From positions 282,661-346,660 of the forward strand of contig VMFU01000001.1 of NCBI GenBank assembly GCA_007376205.1: a stretch of DNA of 64,000 nt. The letters are read 5' to 3'. Below, one piece after another: positions 54,535 through 62,290 of the stretch. A model generated the notes under the pieces. That model did no database searches. It worked only from the letters and a program-made list of their open reading frames with translations, and was not told the DNA's origin. The first letter of the stretch is position 1, and each line of letters starts with the position of its first letter. A program made the position numbers and the translations under genes. The stretch comes from Candidatus Peregrinibacteria bacterium Gr01-1014_25 (lineage in GTDB: Bacteria; Patescibacteriota; Gracilibacteria; Peribacterales; Peribacteraceae).

Positions 54535-55932
54535 ATGGCTCGCAGAGCCCGCAGCAGCACCCCCCGCGAGGAAGATGCCGGTCTTCCGAAGCAGGATGTT
54601 GCTCTCAACGCATGGCAGAAGGCACACGAGCAATACGAGCAGTGCGGAGGGCTGCTTCAGGCAACGAGAAGCGTTCTGCAACGGGTAGGCCTCGTCGACG
54701 AGGATGCCCCCCTCGACCAGCAGGCTGTTGCACGGCTCCGGACGCAAAAGCTCAATCCGCGTCAGGTGCGTGCACTCGATCAATGGGAAGAAGTATACGC
54801 CGCTTCGCAGACGGTAATACAGGATCTTCAGGAAGCCACGGACGCTCTGGAACGGACAATGGTGAGCGTTTTGACGGAGCACACCATGATCCAGCCGGAA
54901 GCTTTGCTCGACATCCAGGCGGGCAAGCTTTCCTTCGACGAAGCCTGCAAGCAGAGGAAGGCAAGTGTGCTCGATGGTTTTGATAACGAGAACCCCGCGC
55001 ACCTGCGTGCCAGTGATTACTATGCAAGGTTGGGCGATATCGCCGAAGGGGATCCGGATTTCGAAGTGCGCGTCTACCGCGGCATCGCCACGGCGAAGAT
55101 CGCCGCGATTTTGAATGAAGCGCCGACCCCGCCGGGAGGCTCCGAAACCGCCGAAGACGCGGTGTCGACCGCGCTGGCGCTCGTGCGACGAAATGATGAT
55201 CAATCTCTCGCGCTGCTGCTGAACGACACCAAGCGAGTTCCGGATGCTCGCGTGGATGTGGTCTGGCTTGATGTCTGCGCGGAGAACAGGCCCCTCGGTC
55301 TCGCCATTCTCAACAGGCTCGATGCCAGGCGCGTCCACAGCATCGTGCAGGGGTCGCTCTCGAAGGGAAAAGACGAGCCGTTGGAAGTGATGACGTTCAA
55401 GCAAATCGTGCGGGTGGTCCTGAATCAAGCTTCCTTCGATCGTCATCCGAAAGACAAAGGACATCGCGCGTTCGTCTCGGCGCCATTCATCCTCAAGCAG
55501 TTGATCGGAATGTACGAGAGTGCCATGACGGGCATCAACTCCGTCAGCCCAGCCAATAAGAGGTCCCCGGACAGCGCTGGCGCAGATGCCTCTGTGGTGG
55601 GGGAGGATGCAATGAAAATGCAGAAAGAAAAGGCGCGCGCGTATGCCGATGCCCTGTGGAAGAAGGTGAGCCGCGTGTTCACGGTGATTGGTCGTGATCG
55701 CATCGATGCGATGATGAACATTAGTTACGAGTACAGCTGCGATCCGGAAGTCAGCGGGCAGGCCCAAGAGGACATCGCCCATTTTTGCGCCCAGCATCAC
55801 GATCTTTTCGAGGCGAAACTGCCACGTCGGAGAGAGCAAAAAGAGGATTTGGTGACCGTCGGCGCGCCGCTCGATGCTGATATCGAAGCGCGGAATGTGG
55901 AGGAGCAGTTGAGACAGTTCGACGACGAATAG
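54535..55932 (+). CDS. hypothetical protein, 465 aa (operon gene 1)
   Basis: A soluble, Glu/Gln/Ala-rich helical protein without Cys-rich or catalytic motifs I know. A basic start (MARRARSSTPREED) is followed by long helices (about 25-130, coiled-coil-like around 75-115). A middle part (LNEAPTPPGGSETAEDAVST, about 190-210) looks like a linker. The second half is again helical. The start Met at 54535 is chosen because the earlier ATG overlaps the -10. It is followed by gene 2 after 30 nt. No family is recognised. Confidence 0.65.
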   Translation: MARRARSSTPREEDAGLPKQDVALNAWQKAHEQYEQCGGLLQATRSVLQRVGLVDEDAPLDQQAVARLRTQKLNPRQVRALDQWEEVYAASQTVIQDLQEATDALERTMVSVLTEHTMIQPEALLDIQAGKLSFDEACKQRKASVLDGFDNENPAHLRASDYYARLGDIAEGDPDFEVRVYRGIATAKIAAILNEAPTPPGGSETAEDAVSTALALVRRNDDQSLALLLNDTKRVPDARVDVVWLDVCAENRPLGLAILNRLDARRVHSIVQGSLSKGKDEPLEVMTFKQIVRVVLNQASFDRHPKDKGHRAFVSAPFILKQLIGMYESAMTGINSVSPANKRSPDSAGADASVVGEDAMKMQKEKARAYADALWKKVSRVFTVIGRDRIDAMMNISYEYSCDPEVSGQAQEDIAHFCAQHHDLFEAKLPRRREQKEDLVTVGAPLDADIEARNVEEQLRQFDDE

Positions 55933-55962
55933 TCCGCCATAAACGATTTCCCGCATCGAGCC

Positions 55963-57036
55963 ATGCCTCCCGCACGCTCCCCCGACGGCCCGGTGCACGC
56001 GCTCGCGCAGCCTCTGACGCTGGAGGCTGCGCTGCGCGACGTGGGCAGGACACTCTCATCCGCCGACGTCGACGTCGTGCGGACCGATATCCTGTGCATG
56101 GTCAATGCCGTGATACGGGAGCAGGAGAATCCAAAAAAAATCGACGGTGCGCTGGCGACGATGGCCAGCGATCTGCAGCTGGGTATACAGTGCCTTGACC
56201 TCGAACGCGGACGCGATGCGGTGTACAAGGCATTGCGTCCGACGCAGCGCCAAGGGGAAACGTCCACACGTCTGCATCAACTCCTCGCCCTGGGCCGCGC
56301 GCAGCGCATAGAGAAGGTCACCAAACCCTTGCAGGCGCTGATCGAGCGTAACACCGTCCGTGCTGCGGACGACAGCTCCAATGCGATATCGAAGGTCGTA
56401 CACAATGAAATTTTCGACACGACGTTTCCTCCTCTCTTCCTGACATCCGCCCAGCGCAAGGCGCTTCGCCAAAAGACGTGCTCGACCTATGCCGATGTAC
56501 ACCGGGAAGCGACGGCGATCGCCGCGCTGCATCGCGTTCTGGACGTGGCGGATTACCTGGGCATCGATCAGTCTTCCATCCGCGGCGCCCTGGAGCCGGG
56601 CATCGAATCGGGGCTGAAGCATCAGATCTCCGAACTGCCGGGAGCCGTGTCGTACCTGGAGATCGGCGTGTTCTGCGCAGTCGCGACGCGGCAATGGAAG
56701 ATCAAACGCCTCTCCCCGCTTACGTTGCCGCGCAAGGCCGCGGCTCTCTTCCTTCGGGACATGCGCAAGGGGAACTTCCTAGCATTACGACAATCGTACG
56801 AGAAGCATCTGGAGCATGTCTTCGGCAGGAAACATGCGCCGATCGCGCGCGTCCTCCTCGGAGAATGTCTGGAGGCGCTGCAAACACGCTTTGTGAGTGA
56901 TCGAGAGCTTATCGTCCATGAGCGGGAGACGCATGCGGAATTCTACGTTCCCGTGCACCAATTCAGCGGCGACGCCATGCGGAGTCTTTACCATCGCGAT
57001 CGAATCACGGCTGATCGCGTTTCCAATGACGACTGA
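55963..57036 (+). CDS. hypothetical protein, 357 aa (operon gene 2)
   Basis: A helical soluble protein of unknown family. Features: an N-terminal helical stretch with few charges (about 15-60), a DLERGRDAVYKALRPTQRQ segment (about 78-96), a middle (LFLTSAQRKALRQKTCSTYADVH), and a basic C-terminal half (KIKRLSPLTLPRKAA, RETHAEFYVPVHQ). No membrane helix or known motif. Its last 11 nt overlap the start of gene 3. Confidence 0.62.
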   Translation: MPPARSPDGPVHALAQPLTLEAALRDVGRTLSSADVDVVRTDILCMVNAVIREQENPKKIDGALATMASDLQLGIQCLDLERGRDAVYKALRPTQRQGETSTRLHQLLALGRAQRIEKVTKPLQALIERNTVRAADDSSNAISKVVHNEIFDTTFPPLFLTSAQRKALRQKTCSTYADVHREATAIAALHRVLDVADYLGIDQSSIRGALEPGIESGLKHQISELPGAVSYLEIGVFCAVATRQWKIKRLSPLTLPRKAAALFLRDMRKGNFLALRQSYEKHLEHVFGRKHAPIARVLLGECLEALQTRFVSDRELIVHERETHAEFYVPVHQFSGDAMRSLYHRDRITADRVSNDD

Positions 57037-58273
57037 TACCTCCTCACGTATGCGCCTCACACCCGATGATTCGTTGCAGAACGCGGCCCCCGCACGCAAT
57101 CCTTACACCGTCCTCGGTGCAGTTCCGGTGTATTCCCGGCACATGCAGAACGTTCTGCGAGGACGCGAAGGCCTTGTGCAGAAATGCGAGGGGTGTTTGA
57201 GGCACGTGGAGGAGCTCTTAGCAATCGATTGGAATGTACCGCTGCAGGTTCCGGTGATCCTGGGTCTGGAGCGGCAACTGCAACGCCTTTCGGGTGATTC
57301 CGATACCCCGAACCCGCCGGAGGATGTCGCCAGTCAGGTTTTGCAGAAGCAGAATGCGCACAGGGAAATACTGGCAGAACTCGCCAGTGCGTACCGGCAC
57401 GCCGTCGTGGTGCGCATGGCGCGCGAAGAACGGGAGGCGGAATGGACGGGCATGATTCGGCAGTGGATTGTCGAGGGACGGGCATTGCCATTTCTAATGA
57501 AGGCGCCCGAAGTCTCCATCAAACCTCATCCACATCTCAAAGAGGAACATCTGCCCTACGACTTTCACACGCTGCTCACAGACCTGCGCACGATCGTCGC
57601 TCGCGTCGGCGCGTACTCGCGCACTCGACGAAAGCCCAACGCCGCACTCGCCGCGGCATCGACGCTGTTGGGACAACACGAACTGCAGGCGCTGCAATGG
57701 GCGCAGACGCTCTGCGTGCTTGTCGAGTACGAGAACACGCTGTGGGAATGCATCCCCCGACTGGAAGTCCTCCTTGCCGAAGACGATATCATCGAGGATG
57801 CGTATCGCAGAGGGATGAGGGATTACCATCCCGATCGCAATGTGGGAAAAGATACGTCGTACCAATCATCAGCGATGGCCGAGGCTCGCGAGCGGCTCAT
57901 CCGCGCCGATGCCGAGGAGCGCGAACGGATCATCATCCAGCTGGTCTTCGGCCAGTCCGTGGAGTTCTGGGATGATGAGCACCGCAGCAGGGCGGCAACA
58001 TTGGCCGAGACATTCCTTCCGGTGTTCATCACCGAAGTGGCGAGACCGCCCCAGCGCGGCGAGCGGTGCGATGCGTGCAAAGGCAAGGGGGTCGTGTCTG
58101 TGCAGCGTCCGAACGTCGACTATTTCCCCGTCACGCTGGGCTGCGAGGAGTGCCGCGGTACGGGGGTCATTCCGCAGGCCGTCGCGGACCTCCGCCGGGC
58201 CATTCGGGCCTGTACCACAGGGGAGGACGCGCCCGTGCGCAAGCGTTCCAAAAAGGCACACAAAAAGGCATGA
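57026..58273 (+). CDS. J-domain-like, DnaJ-zinc-finger protein (operon gene 3)
   Basis: A 415-aa protein. The N-terminal ~250 residues are helical and unassigned. A J-domain-like segment follows: YRRGMRDYHPDRN with the HPD motif that triggers DnaK, then SSAMAEARERLIRADAEERE in place of the usual helix III. Near the C-terminus, CDACKGKG and CEECRGTG are two CxxCxGxG modules like the DnaJ zinc finger (a full DnaJ has four). A basic tail (RKRSKKAHKKA) ends it. The start MTTDTSSRMRL overlaps gene 2. A DnaK co-chaperone with an unusual body. Confidence 0.7.
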   Translation: MTTDTSSRMRLTPDDSLQNAAPARNPYTVLGAVPVYSRHMQNVLRGREGLVQKCEGCLRHVEELLAIDWNVPLQVPVILGLERQLQRLSGDSDTPNPPEDVASQVLQKQNAHREILAELASAYRHAVVVRMAREEREAEWTGMIRQWIVEGRALPFLMKAPEVSIKPHPHLKEEHLPYDFHTLLTDLRTIVARVGAYSRTRRKPNAALAAASTLLGQHELQALQWAQTLCVLVEYENTLWECIPRLEVLLAEDDIIEDAYRRGMRDYHPDRNVGKDTSYQSSAMAEARERLIRADAEERERIIIQLVFGQSVEFWDDEHRSRAATLAETFLPVFITEVARPPQRGERCDACKGKGVVSVQRPNVDYFPVTLGCEECRGTGVIPQAVADLRRAIRACTTGEDAPVRKRSKKAHKKA

Positions 58274-60918
58274 ACGCCGAGCGCTCCGGCGACGGCGTCG
58301 ACGCGCACGCCTTGGTTCAGACGCTGCCACGCCACCTTGGCTGGGCGCTGCGGGCTGTCGGCGGCGAGGAGATGACATCGGATATGCAGGCGCTGCTGCG
58401 CCAGCAGATGGTGCAGACGTTCAATGCCGTGATCGCCAAGCGCGAGGAGTTTTCGCCGAAGCACGGGACGTATGTGCACGAAGTGGACCCCGGAGAACGT
58501 GCGGCATTCGCGATCAAGGCCGCCATCGAACAGACGCGACTTGGCCTGGAATACTTGGTACAGCAGCGTGGCATGGACACCGCCGCAAAGGTCGTTCGCA
58601 GAGCCGATATCGCCGCTCTCCTCCGCCTAGGACGCGGCCTGTGCATGGATCTGCAGATGCGTGCCGATGCCTTGGCCGATCGCAGCGTCGTGTTTCTGCC
58701 TCGCGGATTGCAGCGAAAAGACCGTGAGTTCTACGTCCGCAGTAGCGCCGCATGGCAATTGCTCACCCCTTTCCATCCGCGCCGGAATCCCGAGCGCGCC
58801 GATGCATTTCAGTCGCAGAACATTGCGACGATGTTCGATTATCATGCCGCCGAGGGGCGACTGCGGGATGCCGATGGGATACTGGCCCTCACGGACCGCA
58901 TCGGTGTGACGCGACGCGCGTGTGCCGATCTGGCGGAGGATGAGCAATGGGAAGATCTCCTGCTGCGGTGCGTTCCACACGGAGCGACGGAGAATACCCT
59001 TCCTAAAGTGGAGGATTCTCTGCGGTACGGGTTTGTGGAGATGGCGGTGTTCGCGCAGTCCTTCGCGCATGCACACGGCACCGAGGCGGCAAACTGCATC
59101 GAACTTCCCCGGCGCCTTCTGCCGCGCTTCGAGCGCCTCTTCGACCAGTACCCCGAAGACATCGCCCGCCTTGAGCGTGCGTGCGATGCCGTGTTCGGTG
59201 CCGATGCGACCGCCGCACGCGCCTGCCTGGCCGCATACCTCGGCAATCTTGTGGAACACGTCGGAATCACTCGTGACAGTGCGGCGGATGTTCTTGAACG
59301 TGCCGGGCTCTTCCCCAACTGCGCCGTTCATGCCGATTACTGCGCGCGTCACCAGACGGATATGCGGGTGGCGACAAGCATACGCACAGCGGAGAGACCG
59401 GAGGCAATGTCCGCGCACCTTGCGCCATTTCTCCTGCGCATGCCTGAACTGCAGGCGCTGTCCGATGCGCAGCTGGCCGAGGTTGTCGCGGCCCATCCCC
59501 ATGCAGTGGAATGGAACCCCATCCTCTTCGATCACCCAACCGTCGCGGACCTCTCCGGCCTCATCCGTCGCATTTTCGATGTCGGGACCGAGCGTGCGCG
59601 CATCTGGGTCGCGGACTTCCTGCTGCTCCTGTATGCGTTCGATTCTCGCGTTATGGCACCTGGGTCGCTCATGTCATCCGGTACAGAGTCTACACCGCTC
59701 TACGATCGCATGGTTGCCTGCATGCAAGGGTTCGTTCCGAAGCAGACGCCGGCGTTGCCCGAGCGCATCAGCCGCGCCATGACCGATGGCATCCACGCGT
59801 ATGCCAGAGCGTACGTAGAGAGTATCGTACAAAATTGGGGCGATCGAGAGCATGGGGGGCATGACATTGTCCTGAATGCCGAGGAGGGGGCTCTTCCAGA
59901 AGTCTACCGCTTGAAATGGTGGCATCCGGCATTCATGGAGACGCGGCCGGAGTTGCGCGACATCTTCCAGGAGACCCGGTCGAGCGATTACGGGCATACC
60001 TTGGCGTACTCCATACGCCGCGGATGGCTCACGGGGTACGAATCTTGGTCCGAGTGCATCGACGGTCTTTCCGATAGGGCGCGCGCCGACGTTCTGGGGC
60101 AGATGGAGGCGGCAATGCCAGGTGACCATATGATTTGCGAGCTCGTCGGGCACCTGATCGAAATCGACCTTTCGTCGCAGCTGCTCCAAGAAGAGAATGA
60201 TCCGGAAAGCGATGGGAAGCGTCAGACGAGGATACTGGATTTGCCCGTCAGCCTCTTCATCGATGCCGAGCGCCGCGCGTTGAGGTTCATGCCTGGGTGG
60301 GGGGCCATCGGCAAGTTCATGCAGGCGTTGACGGCGGCGGACCGACGGCGGGTCTTCGGGTGGATCCAGCGGCAGAGCGGGAAGTCTCTGACGGAGGTCA
60401 TCCAAGAACTGCAGGACAGCGATGTGATGCTGGGGACGTTCAAGAACAGAGGCACGGGATTCTTGATGCGTGACGTGCCTGTCCTACGCGAAATCTGCGC
60501 GAGGCCGAATCATGGTTTGCGCCACATCCTCCTTCCCGTCGCGAAGATTACGTCCATTGCCGTGCGCAAGATCCTGCTCGAGGGTGCGCTGTGCAGCGAG
60601 GATACCCTTGCCCTTGCCATGTATCTTCTCCGCGAAGGCTGTAAGGAGATCATCGTGACGGCCGGTCAGGTGGCGCGGGGCCTCCGCGACGGAGAAATGC
60701 ACCCCATCTTGCGTGGAGCGAAACCGCTTGGGGATGTCTTGGTACGCAATGCGGCTCTCCGCGACGCTCTGGCTGACGCCCTCGAGAAGCAGGGCGACAC
60801 GCCAATTGGCAAGATCCTCGTGCCCGTCGAGGAGTTCACGCTGCTTCCCGTCGATGCCGACGATGCCCCGCCCCCGGAAGCGCCCACGCCACGGCGCCGA
60901 CGCCGTGCGACGTCGTAG
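58270..60918 (+). CDS. hypothetical protein, 882 aa (operon gene 4)
   Basis: The start ATG overlaps the stop of gene 3 (ATGA), so translation is coupled. The protein is a soluble helical repeat-like architecture with no motif I recognise. It includes RRAC/DL pairs in the centre, an ILDLPVSLFIDAERRALRFM stretch and a C-terminal DDAPPPEAPTPRRRRRATS tail. No signal peptide and no nucleotide-binding motif is seen. It is the largest member of the cluster and the best candidate for its core. Confidence 0.65.
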   Translation: MNAERSGDGVDAHALVQTLPRHLGWALRAVGGEEMTSDMQALLRQQMVQTFNAVIAKREEFSPKHGTYVHEVDPGERAAFAIKAAIEQTRLGLEYLVQQRGMDTAAKVVRRADIAALLRLGRGLCMDLQMRADALADRSVVFLPRGLQRKDREFYVRSSAAWQLLTPFHPRRNPERADAFQSQNIATMFDYHAAEGRLRDADGILALTDRIGVTRRACADLAEDEQWEDLLLRCVPHGATENTLPKVEDSLRYGFVEMAVFAQSFAHAHGTEAANCIELPRRLLPRFERLFDQYPEDIARLERACDAVFGADATAARACLAAYLGNLVEHVGITRDSAADVLERAGLFPNCAVHADYCARHQTDMRVATSIRTAERPEAMSAHLAPFLLRMPELQALSDAQLAEVVAAHPHAVEWNPILFDHPTVADLSGLIRRIFDVGTERARIWVADFLLLLYAFDSRVMAPGSLMSSGTESTPLYDRMVACMQGFVPKQTPALPERISRAMTDGIHAYARAYVESIVQNWGDREHGGHDIVLNAEEGALPEVYRLKWWHPAFMETRPELRDIFQETRSSDYGHTLAYSIRRGWLTGYESWSECIDGLSDRARADVLGQMEAAMPGDHMICELVGHLIEIDLSSQLLQEENDPESDGKRQTRILDLPVSLFIDAERRALRFMPGWGAIGKFMQALTAADRRRVFGWIQRQSGKSLTEVIQELQDSDVMLGTFKNRGTGFLMRDVPVLREICARPNHGLRHILLPVAKITSIAVRKILLEGALCSEDTLALAMYLLREGCKEIIVTAGQVARGLRDGEMHPILRGAKPLGDVLVRNAALRDALADALEKQGDTPIGKILVPVEEFTLLPVDADDAPPPEAPTPRRRRRATS

Positions 60919-60927
60919 CGTTTCGCG

Positions 60928-61302
60928 TCACGTGTCGGTCAGTTCGCCCGTCTCGCTCGTGTTCACATTGATGGTTTGCCCGGGAAAGCAGAGGTGTCTG
61001 TTGAGTTTGAGGATCGTTTCCATCGCGACCCATTCGATGCGGCGATGCGACATCGGCAGTTTTTCGCCGTGGGCGTCGCGGTCCATGTAGACGCCGCAGG
61101 ACGCGCGGTCTTCGGAGACGAGGGCGAGTTGTCCTTCGACGGTGAGCGATTCGATGACGCTTTCGGGTTCGGGAACGCGCACGGGAATACCGTCAGGAAC
61201 GTTGAACATGCCGCCGCCGACCGGTTCCAAAGGCACCATCACGGTCATGTGGGAACAATCGTCGTGAACGGTGTCCGGCGCGCGTTTGGGGTCATTGCTC
61301 AT
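60928..61302 (-). CDS. hypothetical protein, 124 aa
   Basis: A small acidic protein (MSNDPKRAPDTVHDDCSHMTVMV...) with alternating strands, looking beta-rich (VEGQLALVSEDRASCGVYMD). No family recognised. The start at 61302 is supported by TACAAT ending exactly 6 nt upstream. It is convergent with the operon (9 nt from its last stop) and diverges from the following gene. Confidence 0.6.
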   Translation of the reverse strand: MSNDPKRAPDTVHDDCSHMTVMVPLEPVGGGMFNVPDGIPVRVPEPESVIESLTVEGQLALVSEDRASCGVYMDRDAHGEKLPMSHRRIEWVAMETILKLNRHLCFPGQTINVNTSETGELTDT

Positions 61303-61360
61303 AAATCTATTGTACAACAATTATATCTATGTGAGAATAGAGGAGTTCCTCGACCCCACA

Positions 61361-62290
61361 ATGCTTCAAAACGCCCCATTGGCACAGGGAGAAGCGCGTT
61401 GCAACCACGTGCGCGATGTCCGCGCACCGGAGGCGGAAACGGCGGTGATCGGTGCGTCGAGCCTCATCGAGGGGCATCGGCGTAGGGCTGCAAAATTCTA
61501 TAGGAATCTGCTCAAACATCAGGGATGGCATACGCAAGGACCCGACATCGTGCAGAGACTCACACATCAGGAGGCACGTGAGGTGGCGGCGGGTGTCATT
61601 CAGACGTTGATCTGGGAGCGCCGCAAGAAACAGCGCATGCTGACGGCAAAGGAAACGCATATGCGCGCGAACGGAGAGTGCGGCGAATGGGTGTTGCTCA
61701 ACGCCATGCGCTCGCTTGGCAAACTCCTCGAGCGTGAGGGGAAAGACGCGCCGGAGATCCTCACGGATACCACGATCGATTTTCCCACGCACACGCTCGA
61801 TGTCCGCGGCCGTCGCGCGTTTCTGTATGAGCACGGGACGGACGATGCCGAAGAGAACGACCTCGCTATTCTGCTTGGTGATTCCCTGATCCTCTTCGAT
61901 ACGACGACGTCCCTCTCGGCCTTGCATGACAAACTCAACGAAGACCGCGGCATCTTTTCCCGTTTCCATGCGGCGCTCGGCGCAGACACGGAGCATGCTA
62001 CGTACGTGTCGAAGTGCCACGTGTTGCTTAGCAGGAATACCGAGGGGTACTGGGACATGGAGGGGCGCCACGGCAGCGAGAAAATGAGCAGGATTTTCGG
62101 TCACCTGCCTCCGATGCCCGGGTGCAGCATCCTCGGCGTGAGGGCGGGGGAGGCCGTCAGCACGCTCGGCGCGAGCATCGTGCAGAAGCTCATCAATAAG
62201 GGCGTGCTCATGCCGTTTTCCAGCGGCCTCGATCGCAACGACATCGTCGGCCTGGCCGTGGTACGCGGCCCGGAGCGAAAGAACTCATGA
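61361..62290 (+). CDS. hypothetical protein, 309 aa
   Basis: A soluble protein, helical in the first half (LIEGHRRRAAKFYRNLL, EARE...QTLIWERRKKQR), alpha/beta in the second (NDLAILLGDSLILFDTTTS, HATYVSKCHVLLS, IFGHLPPMPGCSILGVRAG). The GECGEWVLLNAM and D-x-A-I...D pattern loosely recalls PD-(D/E)xK nuclease cores but lacks the ExK, so I do not assign that. The start at 61361 (MLQNAP) is preferred over upstream frames because the gap holds a -10-like GAGAAT. It ends convergently with LysRS, sharing TCATGA. Confidence 0.55.
   Translation: MLQNAPLAQGEARCNHVRDVRAPEAETAVIGASSLIEGHRRRAAKFYRNLLKHQGWHTQGPDIVQRLTHQEAREVAAGVIQTLIWERRKKQRMLTAKETHMRANGECGEWVLLNAMRSLGKLLEREGKDAPEILTDTTIDFPTHTLDVRGRRAFLYEHGTDDAEENDLAILLGDSLILFDTTTSLSALHDKLNEDRGIFSRFHAALGADTEHATYVSKCHVLLSRNTEGYWDMEGRHGSEKMSRIFGHLPPMPGCSILGVRAGEAVSTLGASIVQKLINKGVLMPFSSGLDRNDIVGLAVVRGPERKNS

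Noticed and set aside
61361-62290. Calling the 309-aa protein a PD-(D/E)xK nuclease
   Set aside because: The pattern lacks the ExK signature; resemblance is too loose to name a function.
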